Positions 1 through 11,704 of a DNA stretch of 64,000 nucleotides are shown here, piece after piece. This DNA comes from Lomentospora prolificans (lineage: Eukaryota; Ascomycota; Sordariomycetes; Microascales; Microascaceae): assembly GCA_029532625.1 (NCBI GenBank), contig JARFXM010000010.1, positions 310,001 to 374,000 of the forward strand. Reading direction: 5' to 3'. The position numbers and the translations under genes were made by a program. Position 1 is the stretch's first letter, and each line of letters begins with the position of its first letter. Under the pieces are notes generated by a model that saw only the letters and a list, made by a program, of their open reading frames with translations, made no database searches and had not been told where the DNA came from.

Positions 1-272
1 CGATGACAAGGTTCATTGTCGCATCCCTGTACAAGGGCGGCGAACCCTTGGCGCACTGGAATTCCCTGCTTGTGTGGACGGATGCCTCTGATTGTTCCCG
101 CGTTCCAAGCTTCAGGATAGGTTTTCGTACCTCACCAGCCGTGTAACTGAGCCTTGTGCCACAACGCCCCCTCCTTTTATGAGGGTGTAGACGCAGGACA
201 CTGTGTTGGAAACATACGATTTTGAGCTCGGAAGGACGTCGGGGTCTAGCAGAGACCGCCAGCCAAACGCGT

Positions 273-1030
273 TCAGTAGACAGCTAGTCTAATTTTGTCC
301 AACCTGGTGGTGCTTAGCCGCCAGCCTTGCAGCCCATGCAGGGATGAGGTCTCCGTCTTGCTGAGGAAAGGGTTTTTAGTAGATTTGCCTGCAGTGGCCT
401 TGGCTGCTTTCAATTCGGTGACTGCGGCTGCTTTTAAATTCTTAACGTTTGAAGCGGGGATGCATACTGAGCGAGTCTCTTCTTCCTTGTACCAGAAATT
501 TTCAAACCGTAAGGGAAGACCAAAGACGATAAGCTGAACGTTGATAGTATCTTGGAAAGTAGTTGGTACTCTTCCTGGAGGTTGTTCCAATAGTTCCTCA
601 GGGGAAAGGTATCGAAGCCATGGAGTAGGCGCACATCCTGCTCTCGGCCAGCGAGTGCGGCGGTCCAAGCCAGGAAGAATTCCTATCGTCCCATGGCATC
701 CCAGAGCGTGTGCGGCCACGAGAGTCGCATCGGTGAAGGAAGTGAAGTGAAGATGCAGCTGCGGTCTGTCGCTGTAGAGTTAATAGTCGTTAATATGCTG
801 GAGACCGGGTTCTTGCCGCATTAACAGGAGGACGTCAGCTGGTACTCCAACCGAGGCTGTCCAGTCACCGGTGAATCCGCGAGGGAGTTTCAAGGCAGGG
901 GATGTCCTCCAACACATCGACATTGTAATAACTAAAGTGTGAGTCAGTGAATGGTGGTTGAGACTCATCAAAATCCCGTGGAATATGGTATTCAAGTTTT
1001 CCTTCAGCCTTTCAAAAGTTACCAAATCGC
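273..1030 (-). pseudogene. Decayed BAHD-like fungal acyltransferase
   Basis: Reading the minus strand downward from about 1030, pieces of one protein appear in alternating frames. First comes an LEYHIPRDFDE-type stretch, then a segment ending in HINDY followed directly by a stop, then SFTDATLV. One frame over is SWPHTLWDAMG, which carries the HxxxD catalytic motif of the BAHD/trichothecene-acetyltransferase-like fold. After that come PPLHGFDTFPL-like and QPPGRVPTTFQD-like pieces in other frames. The order and spacing match the N-terminal half of fungal acyltransferases. At least three frameshifts and one in-frame stop interrupt it, and I see no C-terminal DFGWG-type motif. An active spliced gene is very unlikely because the breaks fall inside conserved motifs without splice sites. 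The family call is by eye. Confidence 0.6.
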
Positions 1031-2265
1031 CACACCATGCAAGGTTAATACCGCGCTGACTTTCGCGTGTTTCGCCTTGAGGCGTTTTTCTGCCGGGACA
1101 AGATGATTAGCATTTAGCTACGTTTCAGCCTTAATCGAGCGCCTCGCTTCTTCCAATCAGGACGACTCAGAAGAGTTTGAAGTCAGTCAAGCAGCATTTG
1201 GGGGCTGAGAACAGCATCGAAGCGTAGCATTAAATTGATTAGCCAGCAGCTCGGAGTTCGCCTGCCTGCCATCCTCTTCTGACAACTGAACAACTTTATC
1301 GGTTGGAAACGTCGGTGGCGGCGCAGGCGCATGTTTCTCGAATCACATTCGGTGACTATCCGACTTCTGGCAAGTAAAGCTACAGGGGAAAGGGATAATG
1401 GTATCGACTCGATCTGTCTTTTTCACCAGCGATCACTTCTACCTTTATCTGGAAATTGCGGCTTCGGCTCTTGGTCCTATCCGTCCTATCTGTCACCTCG
1501 CACTCATCCTGAACCAGACCTAGTCTGGGTTCCGAGAGCCTCGAGACGGAGACGACGCCTTATTACTGGACAACACATTGTCTTAGACACCAACGTAAGG
1601 GACCCTATTCAGGGAAACTGCCACATCACAGAAATAATTAATATTGCATGCTGAGCTACAGATTCTAGTGTGGCTTGTTTTTCGGTGTTGTGTAGAGATA
1701 CAGGAAGCTTTTGCCGACGATCTGTGTATATGTGTTGTCCTCGCTCCTATTCAAGTCGCATGTAATTCGCTCTGACGTCATGTCAGATGCATGACTGCGG
1801 TAATCTGTTGCTGCTGCATCTCATTAAGCCACTTCGACACCTTTACCAAAGTCAAAACCGACCATGGCTTGCATCTGAGGGATGAATTTGGTATTCAAGC
1901 TCCGCCAACTTTTCCGCCAACGAAGCTCTCACGGATGCCGTTCGCCTGATTTAGGAGAGGCTTTGAGCAATGGGCTGTGTGGACAGTCCTGTCCACCAAT
2001 CCATCTCACAAGTTTCCAAGATTATTAGCACCTTGTAAACTTGCTAGATGCCCCACCCGAAGCCTGGCAGATGACTTAAGGCGCAGGCCTCTCAAAGCAT
2101 ACTACAGGTATTAAGATGCATTCTAACTTGAAGTCGTGGGAGAAAAAGCAAAGGAAAAAGCAAAGACGCGGGTAAGTAAGGCCTCCGACCTTTGCGCTAA
2201 AGTCTCACTCAGTTAGGCTTGTGTGGAAATACAACCTTGCTATTCTCTCTAGAGCAGGCCTTGAA
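1031..2265. other. Intergenic, nothing recognised
   Basis: The longest open frame here is 107 codons (1331-1654, +). It has no recognisable domain, and its composition is that of a chance frame. No tRNA or repeat was seen. Confidence 0.4.
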
Positions 2266-4585
2266 CTAAACAATTTGTATCTGATATCTTTGACTCAGTA
2301 ACTTATTCGTCCCGCTAGCGCCCTTTGCCAGTTTCAGTCTCATTCTGATCGCCTCATCTAATTCCAGGGGAACGAATGCAGTCTTTTCCTGCCAACAGTA
2401 CTCAGCCAAGTTAGCAAAAACGGCGTGACTTCCCATCTTAACCCTAGATTTCTTGCGGCCAAAGCAGCCACATAACTCGGTCTCTGGCTCATCAAAAACG
2501 GGAGCCGATAGCGCACGGTAGACTTCAGTATAGGAAAGGACGTAAAACATTCCGATACGTTGGAAATATCCGGCTTGGTACGGGCATTGCTCGAGGAGGA
2601 GGCCTGATGTGAGGATTTGCGCAAAATTCCCCTCGGCCGTTGGCTTGGGTATGCATCCAGAGATGGGGAGAAAATATGTATTGTTAGTGTCACGGATGGA
2701 GTTGCAAAGCTGCGTACCGTCGTCGTACCAGAGGTACAGGGTAACTCCGCCTTCTTGAACCTGAGTGGCCTTCCACAACCAGCCGGTCAAGCTTAAAACC
2801 GCATCTGACACTTCCAGGAACGGATCTGGCCCGGCTGGCGTGACCCTTGCGTCTATCGCGTTGATGAGACACCACCGTTCGTATTCAGCGCTACAAGTTC
2901 CTGGTGCTATCTCTCCATCGATTGATGCCCAAGACCAGCTCGGCGCGCGGTACCTGCTTGGCTTTGAGGCGGCCGTCGACGGATTGGAAGGAACCTGCCA
3001 GAGTAGCTGTTGAGCGAGGTACTGTGACCAGAGCCCGGCACAGTAGGTGATTCCGGGATATTTCTTGCTCGCCATCTCTTGGATCCTTTTAGCGGCACCG
3101 GCTATAGCCACAAGTTTGTCCTTCTCGTAGGTTAGTGATGACGCCGTGTACCTTCCGAGCAAGTCTCTCCAGATTTCTAATGCGTCCATCCTTTCCGTCA
3201 TCAGTTTTGCCAGTGGTATTTTTCCGGCCTCCCTCGTCATCAACCCATCCGGTTCCGCCTCGGAGGCGCATTTTGTAGGACACTCCCAGAAGACCATGTG
3301 CCTTCCAAAGTGTATGGTTCGGCGGGATAGCGCATGCTCCTGAAGAACCCAGCCTCGCGAGTTAAGTGTAGATTTCGAGACACCCCTACTCCAAATGTGC
3401 TGTGGGTTAATGCAGACAAAGTTCCCGTTCGTCCAGTTGGTCCATTCGCTATATACGGTAGGCGGCTCGAGATGCTCAGGGTTTCTTTCGTTGAACAACC
3501 CTCCTTCACTATCCTCGGCCTGGGACGCCGAGATGTTGCAGATGGCGTTTTGGAAAATGAGGTGCATGTCCGTACACTCGGCTCGCCAGTCGTCGTCATC
3601 GTCCTGTAAAATACACAACGAGTCGATCCACAGATATTCCCAGCCGAGCTGCCGCACCAAGATAATGGCATCGCGGTATGTACGTGGCATGCGACCCATT
3701 GGTAGCCCGGTCTGGAAAGATGTGAGGTTATCCTGCAGAAGTCTTAAAGTCGGAGTTTGGCCCCAACAATGACTCAATGTCACATACTTGGCTGAATGCT
3801 TGACGCTTTCTCGCAGCCGTATACACGGTGGCGTGTCCTCATCTCCCACGTGGATTAGGCGGTTCGGGATCCACGATGTCGTTGGCCCTTCGCAAGCGGC
3901 ATGGGAATTGAGACATTGTGACATCCATTCATGCACGCGAACCATCATAGCATCGGCCATTGACTCGACGACTGAGGTATCTTCGGTCTCCATCAATTTA
4001 TCGGGCGGTGGCTCAGACTGAATGAGCGCCGTCTCTGCTTAAAATTAGCCGAATGAAATTGCGGTCGAGAACTAGATCAAGGTATATACCGGGAATGCGC
4101 TGGACAAGCGTGAACGGTGTCGGGTTGCTACCGTGATTGAGGCGGAAGATGCTGAGTTTGATCTTATCCCTGAAAATGGACTCAACCCTCCAAAAGATGG
4201 TCGTACTACTGCTGCTCGGCCGATTCTTATCGTTCAATTCCGCCGTCCGCCACCTCGCCCGTTCCAAGGAAGACAGTTGGCTGGAGAATACCTGGCAAAG
4301 GCTGCAGGAGCAATTATCAAGCTCCTCCAGAGATGCATGAAGCTGTTGGTCTGGAAGGGATATTTTCTTAAAGATCATCCCGACCTGGCGAACGATTTCG
4401 CTGTTCACGTCGGGCACTTGATCGCAGTGAAGGCCCAAGGATCCTCGAAAGATTCCCTTGCATGGCTGGCACAGCTTGTTATTCGATGGTGGACGAAAGA
4501 CAAAGTTCGGCGCGAATTCAATTGCAGCATCTTCCGAATTGGAGCGCTCGATGCGCATCGCCGACCCGCTACTTACTGTCGACAT
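2266..4585 (-). CDS. HET-domain (heterokaryon incompatibility) protein
   Basis: HET domains (PF06985) are TIR-related modules that trigger regulated cell death when fungal individuals or alleles are incompatible. The proposed CDS is complement(2266..4034, 4090..4585), 754 aa. The 55-nt intron (4035-4089) starts GTATAT, contains GCTAAT and ends GCAG, and it restores the frame exactly. Residues 1-165 form the usual HET-protein head, with LCQPC near residue 40 and CSCSLC near 94. The HET core runs from about residue 248: YVTLSHCWG, then RTYRDAI, then YLWIDSLCILQDD near 300, then ICNISAS and RGWVLQE. The C-terminal half is the variable region. The start at 4585 is the upstream ATG; a second Met at 4558 is an alternative. 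It is the sole gene between two long spacers. A specificity partner cannot be inferred. Confidence 0.88.
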
Positions 4586-5775
4586 GGCTCTTGATGAAAG
4601 TGGTTGATTCTCCCCTTTGTGATCTTGAGGCCGGGAATGGGAGAGAGTGGCATCAATGATATCTCCAAACAGGGTGGAAGATGCGGCGAATCCTGGGCAG
4701 ATTTATACGTGGCAGGTAGCATACCCGGTCGCAGGTCTTCCCACAATTGATGTTATCCTGGGTTCTTGGCCAGTGTTGGCCTCGACTGGTGTGCGCTCTG
4801 CTGATAACAGGTTGCGATGGTTGGCGCCCAGTCAGGTAGCATGATATCGGCCCAAATTGCCACCGCACTCCACACACAACTGCCCAAGTTGCCCACCAAA
4901 ACCTTGAATTGCACCTTCAATTCGCTTTGCGCATGCCACGGAGGAGGGGATTGACGTGCGTGTGGCAGACTGTCGTCCACCAAACGGATGCGACCGCCCT
5001 GCCACCTTTGCCTCTGTTGAGAGTTCCTGGTACCTTTCGGAGCCTCGGGTCCGGAGTCATGGAATTCACTGGGGTTTCCATTTTAGGCCGAAATTCTTCT
5101 TGAATCAGGCGGTGTCCAGTCTCCTCTGCTGATGCTTACCACGGACGGGGCGTATTTGGCGGATGCGTTTGAGGTAATTAACGTGGAAGATATCTCCAGT
5201 TCCATATAAAGCCCACCTGAGTAGCGCTCAGTGCTGAGATTACGAACGCAGTTCCGGACTGTCGCCACCAGCTCCATCTAATGGGGGCATACTCCGGATA
5301 GGATACGACCGCCCCACGACGTGAATGGTTCCGATCGCTCTAGATGCAGCTACTTGCACAGGTCCCAGGTTATATTGACCACCAGACAGCTCATAGCTGG
5401 GGATTCGACAGACAAGAGGACTCTAATATATGGGAATTTATTCCCTTTATTATTGGTGTCGAGGAAGATACCAATGGACTTTGATGCTGGTCGTCTCTCC
5501 GGGGATAACCAACCGGAGCTACCTGCTCAGCGAGCTGCGGGTGCTAATCTCCTATATCCGCGTCACTGTTTAGCGCCAGCCACTACGAAATTTGTCCAAC
5601 ATTTCGGACACAGCCAGGCAGCCGCCGCCAGAGGTTGACAATAAAAAATGGTATAAAGGGGTTGGGGTCGTTGCAATTCAAGCGACACTCAAATAATTGC
5701 TTCGCGATAATTTCGAACGTCTGACTGGTTTTGTTCTAACACCATATAATACTCAACTGTTCTAACCTTGTCACG
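4586..5775. other. Spacer between HET gene and SDR
   Basis: No convincing gene. Short open frames on both strands have no family resemblance. The right end holds the promoter of the + strand gene at 5776. Confidence 0.4.
5652..5658 (+). promoter_or_regulatory. TATA-like box
   Basis: TATAAAG lies 118 bp before the ATG at 5776, a usual distance for filamentous fungi. Confidence 0.4.
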
Positions 5776-6594
5776 ATGCATCTCGTTCTCACTGGAGCGA
5801 CGGGCCTAGTAGGTTCGGCTGTCCTGGACGCCATGATCAAAACCAAAGACATCACTCGGATCTCCATCCTTAGCCGGCGACCAGTGAAGATGGCGGAAGA
5901 CGCCAAAGACCCCCGTATAAACGTCATCATTCACAAAGATTTCGAAAAGTACGACTCCGAGCTCATCAGCAAGCTTAAGGGAGCCTCTGGTGTGGTATGG
6001 GCGTTAGGCATCAGCCAAGCCCTTGTCACCAAGGAGTAAGTGTGAACCGTGCGATGTCGCGCCCACGCGAATTTCTGCTAACGTCAAGGTAATAGGGAAT
6101 ATGTCAAGATCACCAAGGACTACGCCCTGGCTGCGGCTGAAGCCTTCCAGAAAATTCCCAATGACAGCTCGGAGCCTTTCCGGTTCGTTTTTGTGTCCGG
6201 AAAGGGAACAACGCATAATCCTGGAAGATTTACTTCGACTTTTGCCCATGTTAAGGGCGAGACGGAGCTTCTGCTAGCAGGGATGCGAAAATCGAACCCG
6301 CTCTTCCAGGCAGATAGCGTTCGTCCCGCTTTCATCGACTCCAAGACACATGAAGCCATTAAACCATACATCCCAAAGTTGTCACCAGCGTTTAATGCCT
6401 TCTTGTTTACCACTGGCCCTGTTATGAGGAATTTTAATTCCATATGGAGTCCAACCGAACAGCTGGGCCAGTTCCTCACACAGATGGCCATGGGTAAGTT
6501 CGACAGTAAGCTCACTGGGCCCGGGATCGACAAGGTCGGGAATTTTTCAGTCATCGAAAATTCAGCGATCCATCGTTTGATGGAGAGCCCTTAA
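5776..6594 (+). CDS. Atypical SDR / NAD(P)-binding Rossmann protein
   Basis: Predicted NAD(P)-dependent oxidoreductase or epimerase-like protein of unknown substrate, likely cytosolic. CDS join(5776..6035, 6096..6594), 252 aa. The intron begins GTAAGT, has GCTAACG as branch point and ends AATAG; joining gives an uninterrupted K-E-E-Y-V-K. The N-terminus VLTGATGLVGSAVLDA is the Gly-rich dinucleotide loop of the NmrA/HTATIP2-like atypical SDRs. The FVFVSGKG stretch is the fourth beta strand. The canonical YxxxK catalytic pair is not evident; FAHVKGETE occupies that place, as in HTATIP2-like proteins. Length and architecture fit fungal nucleoside-diphosphate-sugar epimerase-like entries. A specific reaction cannot be assigned. 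Confidence 0.85.
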
Positions 6595-7174
6595 AGCGCT
6601 CTGATATAAATGTGAACTTGACGTCAATACCAGACGAACGCATGGTGTTGGGCTATGATTAGGAGTTGCAGGGAACGAACAATCAAGTCATGTGTACTAT
6701 AGCTTTAGATGGCGATATTCACTCTATATATAATACCACCTATTTCATCTCCAGGTGTCGGGTTTGCGGTGTATCAGCCTTCGTTGTTCAATTCCCCGGA
6801 CCAAGAGTGCTCGGGAGGTTTGAGTGTGACAGCCAGAGCACCGATTTCTCGCTCGCGCACGACAGGGACGACGACACCAGGGATGAGACACGCTAAGCTC
6901 AACTGGTCGAAACCTCGGCCCGTCATCGCGCAGGTCTCTGTGGGTCGACGACATTGCTCATCAATTGAGAGGATTCTCAAGAGCAGAAGGATCAAATGTT
7001 GACCCACAAGGGGGCTCCGTTAAATTTGGGGCGAAGCTGAAGCATCTCTGACGATCAAAGAAATGCCTCTCCCTCACACACAACCAGTAGAAGGCTCAAT
7101 CTTGGCTTCCAAGGAATTAAACATCCAACTCTCCTTGGCTGTATCTGTGTCCCATTTGTTGAACAACAAAGACG
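6595..7174. other. Spacer, promoter of the Cys-module gene
   Basis: No gene recognised. A TATATAATA stretch at about 6724 probably belongs to the region downstream of the SDR. Confidence 0.35.
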
Positions 7175-10100
7175 ATGTCTCATCAATACCCGTACTACGA
7201 TTCCATCCCCCCGCCTATTCCCCCGCGGGCCCCGGGATACGAGATCCAACAATCTCCTGGCCCTCAACCGCCACCTCTTCCGCCAAGACAGCCATCTCGG
7301 AACAGTCACTATCGGGCGGCTGCCGTCCCCGCGGCACAAGGGTATTACGGCGCGTATCCCTCGCCGACGGGCCACTCTTCGGCTTCTCCGCTAACATTCC
7401 CGCCACCGCCGCCGAGCCCTAATCGGCGACGGCCTGTTGGAGAGCCACCAACCGCACATCATTCCCCCACGTCACCCGGATATTCGGTATATCCACCCTC
7501 GCCTGCCGCGGGCCATTACCCTCACCCATCAACCTATCGAGCACCTCAATACCCACCCCCAGCAACTAGTCAACAAGACGTGGAAAGCCTCTTTCCCGAC
7601 GGCAAAGTTCCCCCACCCCCTCCCGGTCCTCCGCCTGTTAGAATAACACAAGAACCCTCAACACAACTACCCATCAACTCGACTACTCAAGAATTCCAGG
7701 TGCATGTCGCTTATCATGGCGATCGGCTACCCCATGCGTCTCAACAATCGCCGGGCACTACCTCACCGACTCCTGCTGAGGTGTGGCCTACGGTTCCTTC
7801 GCTGGCCTATCCTCCTCAGCCCCAGAATCCTGTGCCTAGTGTTGTGCCAGATAGCCCCGGCTACGAATTAGCTGGCTCCCCAAGTCCAGCAGCCATACCG
7901 AGTCATTTACAGAACAGCTTTTTGCACTTTGTAGACCCTCCCTCACCAACTCCACCCCAGGGCTCGGCCCCCACCACTTTGGCACCGCCGCTACCTGCCA
8001 AGGTAGCAAGTATGAGCGCTGCGGACACTCTTGAACACCAATTTGGAGGGCTCAACCTCGGCGCTAATCCTAACCCGCAGGTCCAAGCCCATGACCAACA
8101 ACAAGCCTCAAGCATGCCCAGCCCTGCGACAAGCAGTCACGCTCCTCCAGCAGCGCCTTCGCGTTCTCAATTAGGCCCTGAGCACCCTCCCTCACACTAC
8201 CACTATCCGCAGAATCCCTCCTACTCCAACCAGGAACAGCCCTCCGGACCTTTACATGCGCAGCCCGTATCCCAACATCATCAACCACACTCAGGCGCGC
8301 CAGAACGGCGTTATCAAAGCCTTCCACACCCCTCCGAGTACGCTCAATTCGATCCTCCGCTACCACCAACGCCCCGCCACTCAGATCCGCCCGCGACGAC
8401 CTTTCACTCCGACCCGTCAGCTGAGATTTCCGCCGTAGCAGTAACGAGCACTCCCAAGTACCGAGAGCCATCTTCTCAGTCATGGAACCAAATAGCTCCG
8501 GAAGTCGCAAAGGGCCCGGCCCCGCCAGACACAGTCACCGAATGCATTGATAGCCCCATGGAATTTCCCACTACCTGGTATACTCACCCGCGCGCTTCTG
8601 AGTTCTACATCTGCTCAAAATGCCACTACGATTTTATTTGTGGCACACGATTAGAGTCTGAGCTGCGTGGTGAGCGAACAAATGATAGGAAGCCTCGCGT
8701 GTGTAGGTTTAGCAAGCCTAGAGTCAAGGATTTTCTTTGGCCCTTGGCATTATCTGAGGGATCCTTCGAACAAGTTCTTGCGTACATGCAGCGACGACCC
8801 TCGATCTCAGATTGCAAAGGCACGGTAGGCGCAAAGGGAACTGAAGGAATCAACTGGTTTAGCCCCATACAGAATTGCGTGCCCGGTATGGTCATCTGTG
8901 AGGCATGTTACGAAGACTCGGTGGCTTTCACTCGCTTCGCCTCCAAATTCGAGAAGAAGGAGGAACAAGGACCAAATGATACTTGGGCTTGTGATTTGCC
9001 ACTTCACTATATATACACCGAACTGAAAAAGAGGAGCAAAGTCGACGACTGGCCCGGCTTCGTGACTGAAACGAACGCCCGCATGAAGATGCCTGCGTGT
9101 CCAAAATGGGGGCCAGTAGGAGTTGCGACCCGGAAGTGGTTTACCCCCACATTCGGGAGTTACGAACAGGGCGGCGTGCTGATTTGCGTGGCTTGCTACT
9201 GCGACTATGTCCTGAATACAGACCAGACTCAATACTGGAAAGATGCCGGAGACGGTCTTGGACAGAGATTCGGCGAGGTCCGATGTGCAACGGGACAATT
9301 CAACGTTAGCATCGCAATGGGCCGAGCACAGGGGTGCAAAGACTTTTCCATTTTTTGGAACGCCATCGAAAAGGGGAATCGTGAGGAGTACTGCAACGCG
9401 AACGGCATCAAGGATGGGAAATGGTTCACCTTTCGATCCAACCCGGCCAACTTTGGCATATGCGGCGGATGCTTCGCCATTATCCTTGAGCCTCTAGGTC
9501 TAGCTCATCATTTTGTTCCAAAGGCCGGAGTCTCAAAGGGAGAAGTTCTCCTGTGCTGCTTGAACCCCAAGTCGCCCCGATTCATATCATACACGAAGAA
9601 CTTGCTAGAGGCTTTCTTCACCAGAAACGTGGCAGCTTATGAGAAATATGCCGTCGAGTTTGCCAACCTCCCCATCTGCAAGCGCGACGAAGATTTCAAG
9701 GGCGGCGTTTGGTACGGCTGGGAGCAGTGCCACATTTGCCCGGAATGCTATCACGAATTCGTCAAAGGCACTGCGCTTGATGCATCCATGACATACAGGG
9801 GCGTTCTGCTCAAAGATGAGAGCTGCATGTGCGAGATGTACAGCCCGCGTATGCGTGCACTCTACCAGGAGGCCTGCACGAAATCGCCGCCGGATGCTTC
9901 CGAACTCTTGGCGTACTCGGACCAGCGAAGGATCGTCTACATAAATACCGTGATGCAGATTCGCCGCATGCTCATAGAATCGAGGCTCATGCTTGGCCAG
10001 CAGCAGCTGCTCAATGCGAACAGCTTATTCTACAACAACATGGGTAGATTGCAAGAGATTACCATGCCAAGCGCTTACGCGTACGGCGCAGCTGGAATAG

Positions 10101-10240
10101 GGTACGGGTACGCGAACCAGTCGCTACTACAGGGAGCAATGTATGGTCAACAAGCCATGGGAGTGATGCAGCAAGCTACGAATCCAAGTAGGACGCTGCT
10201 AGTAGGTCAGCTGGAGAGGCAATGGAGGGCAGTGGAATAG
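7175..10240 (+). CDS. 1021-aa protein: Pro-rich N-half, five tandem Cys modules
   Basis: I do not recognise a named family. The gene is intronless, unusual here for this length. Residues 1 to about 440 are low complexity, rich in Pro, Ser, Gln and His, with PPP runs and probably disordered. From about 460 there are five successive modules of 85-100 residues. Each begins with a Trp-aromatic pair (WYTHP, WFSPI, WFTPT, WFTFR, WYGWE) followed by hIC-x2-C-aromatic (ICSKCHYDF, ICEACYEDS, ICVACYCDY, ICGGCFAII, ICPECYHEF, near residues 478, 574, 670, 763 and 853). Further single Cys residues follow about 35 and 75 residues later. Four Cys per module suggests zinc binding, which is inference. The tail (about 940-1021) is Gln/Met/Tyr/Gly rich, resembling assembly-prone sequence. 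There is no signal peptide or clear membrane segment. Confidence 0.85.
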   Translation: MSHQYPYYDSIPPPIPPRAPGYEIQQSPGPQPPPLPPRQPSRNSHYRAAAVPAAQGYYGAYPSPTGHSSASPLTFPPPPPSPNRRRPVGEPPTAHHSPTSPGYSVYPPSPAAGHYPHPSTYRAPQYPPPATSQQDVESLFPDGKVPPPPPGPPPVRITQEPSTQLPINSTTQEFQVHVAYHGDRLPHASQQSPGTTSPTPAEVWPTVPSLAYPPQPQNPVPSVVPDSPGYELAGSPSPAAIPSHLQNSFLHFVDPPSPTPPQGSAPTTLAPPLPAKVASMSAADTLEHQFGGLNLGANPNPQVQAHDQQQASSMPSPATSSHAPPAAPSRSQLGPEHPPSHYHYPQNPSYSNQEQPSGPLHAQPVSQHHQPHSGAPERRYQSLPHPSEYAQFDPPLPPTPRHSDPPATTFHSDPSAEISAVAVTSTPKYREPSSQSWNQIAPEVAKGPAPPDTVTECIDSPMEFPTTWYTHPRASEFYICSKCHYDFICGTRLESELRGERTNDRKPRVCRFSKPRVKDFLWPLALSEGSFEQVLAYMQRRPSISDCKGTVGAKGTEGINWFSPIQNCVPGMVICEACYEDSVAFTRFASKFEKKEEQGPNDTWACDLPLHYIYTELKKRSKVDDWPGFVTETNARMKMPACPKWGPVGVATRKWFTPTFGSYEQGGVLICVACYCDYVLNTDQTQYWKDAGDGLGQRFGEVRCATGQFNVSIAMGRAQGCKDFSIFWNAIEKGNREEYCNANGIKDGKWFTFRSNPANFGICGGCFAIILEPLGLAHHFVPKAGVSKGEVLLCCLNPKSPRFISYTKNLLEAFFTRNVAAYEKYAVEFANLPICKRDEDFKGGVWYGWEQCHICPECYHEFVKGTALDASMTYRGVLLKDESCMCEMYSPRMRALYQEACTKSPPDASELLAYSDQRRIVYINTVMQIRRMLIESRLMLGQQQLLNANSLFYNNMGRLQEITMPSAYAYGAAGIGYGYANQSLLQGAMYGQQAMGVMQQATNPSRTLLVGQLERQWRAVE

Positions 10241-10714
10241 GACTGCGCTTGTGAATATGAGCTTACATTACCCACCAAGCAGCCTAGGAACTGTGTTTTG
10301 AATACCAATTGATAAATCCGGGCAAATTTTTACTCGCCAATACGGATTTAAAGCGCTGGACTTTAGGTTCTAGGCCCGATGCGGTGTTCCGCAGCCATTG
10401 GCGGAGCTCCGCCTTCGCACGCTCCGTCCGCTTGCGGTCCCGCCTTGGGCGCAGGCGGTGTTGTCATTTCTATCGGCGTTAGACAACGGTCTGAGAGGAG
10501 ATTACATGTGGTTTCACCCCATCCGTCGGCGTTAAGTCTCGCCGTCGGCGCAATCCTTCTGGAGGGGTTGGGATGGCTTCACCTAATATATCAGGGACCA
10601 GGCCTGCCGCCCAATGTAGTTTCTTTGTTTCTTTTTTATTTCCTTTTGAATAGACTGCTAAGAATTTATATCCCCTTTCCAAGCATACGATCATCATCAA
10701 TCCCAGTTGCGCCA
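10241..10714. other. Spacer upstream of SDR
   Basis: Contains the GC-rich palindrome at 10400-10413 and CT-rich DNA just before the SDR start. No gene seen. Confidence 0.35.
10400..10413. repeat. 14-bp perfect palindrome
   Basis: GGCGGAGCTCCGCC, inside a GC-rich patch about 300 bp upstream of the SDR start. It could be a regulator site or chance. Confidence 0.5.
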
Positions 10715-11704
10715 ATGAAGGTCACCGAATTCAACCCCCAGAAAGACGTGAGAAGCCAAGATGGTAAAATTATCTTGGTGACTGGAGGTTAGTTTTCCGC
10801 TTGCGTGCGCCTGGTCACCTACCTGTCTAACCGTAGTATAGGCACGGCGGGCATAGGCAAAGAAGTCCTCTCGGTCTTGGCTTTGCACAAACCGGCTCAC
10901 CTATTCTTTACCGGCCGCAACGCCAAAAGCGCCGAAGCCATCATTTCCGAAATCAAAGCCAAGGCCCCGTCCGTCGCGGTGACCTTTTTGAAATGCGACC
11001 TGGGCTCCACCACATCTGTGCGTGAGGCGACGCAGAAGTTCCTTTCCGTGGCACAGCGCTTGGATATCTTGATCGCCAACGCTGGCATCATGGCTGTCCC
11101 TCCAGGCCTGACCCCGGACGGGCATGAGATCCAGTGGGGAACGAATTTCTTTGGCCACGCCGTCCTCATTCATCTACTTCTTCCCACCATGCTACGCACA
11201 GCTGAGACACCCGGGGCTGATGTGCGGCTGCTATTGGCAACTTCGCAAGGCTATAGGCTACACCCCTCCGGCGGAGTTCAATTCAACGAGCTACATACGA
11301 AACAGGAAGGCATAAACACTTGGATGCGCTATGGTCAAGCAAAGCTAGGCGCGATCCTTTGGGCTCGTGAGTTAGCCAGACGGTATCCTCAGATCAAAGT
11401 GGTTAGCGTCCATCCCGGAGTAGTTCGTACAGGCTTGATTGAAAACATTAGCCTACTCAACCGGCTCATAGCATACAATCTCAGTTATATGCTGGGCAAA
11501 GTCATCACGCTACAACAAGGGGCATTCAACCTAATATGGGCAGCGACGGTCGATGTTGGAAAGTTGGAGAGTGGCGCTTACTACGAACCAGTTGGTGAAA
11601 AAGTCAGTCCCAACAGGGCGGGCACAGATGATAAACTTGCGGGGAAGTTGTGGGACTGGACCGAAAAGGAGTTCGAAAAGGTGGGCATCGGAGCCTCAAA
11701 CTAG
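10715..11704 (+). CDS. Classical short-chain dehydrogenase/reductase (retinol-dehydrogenase-like)
   Basis: NAD(P)-dependent oxidoreductase of unknown substrate. CDS join(10715..10787, 10842..11704), 311 aa. The intron starts GTTAGT, has GTCTAACCG and ends TATAG, and it splits the cofactor loop: exon 1 ends in VTGG and exon 2 opens with TAGIG, giving TGGTAGIG after joining (about residues 22-29). LDILIANAGIM is the NAG motif. YGQAK is the catalytic YxxxK, with the Ser in LATSQGYR. VHPGVVRTGL is the family's PG motif. The size and the linker after YxxxK resemble fungal WW-oxidoreductase/retinol dehydrogenase-like SDRs. The ATG at 10715 is preferred over longer in-frame extensions because the upstream region is GC-skewed spacer without protein-like composition. 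Confidence 0.9.

Noticed and set aside
1331..1654. 107-codon plus-strand open frame
   Set aside because: No domain, signal peptide or protein-like composition; consistent with chance.
10379..10714. N-terminal extension of the SDR from an upstream ATG
   Set aside because: The GC-rich upstream part contains a palindrome and CT-rich promoter-like DNA; the SDR fold starts cleanly from 10715.
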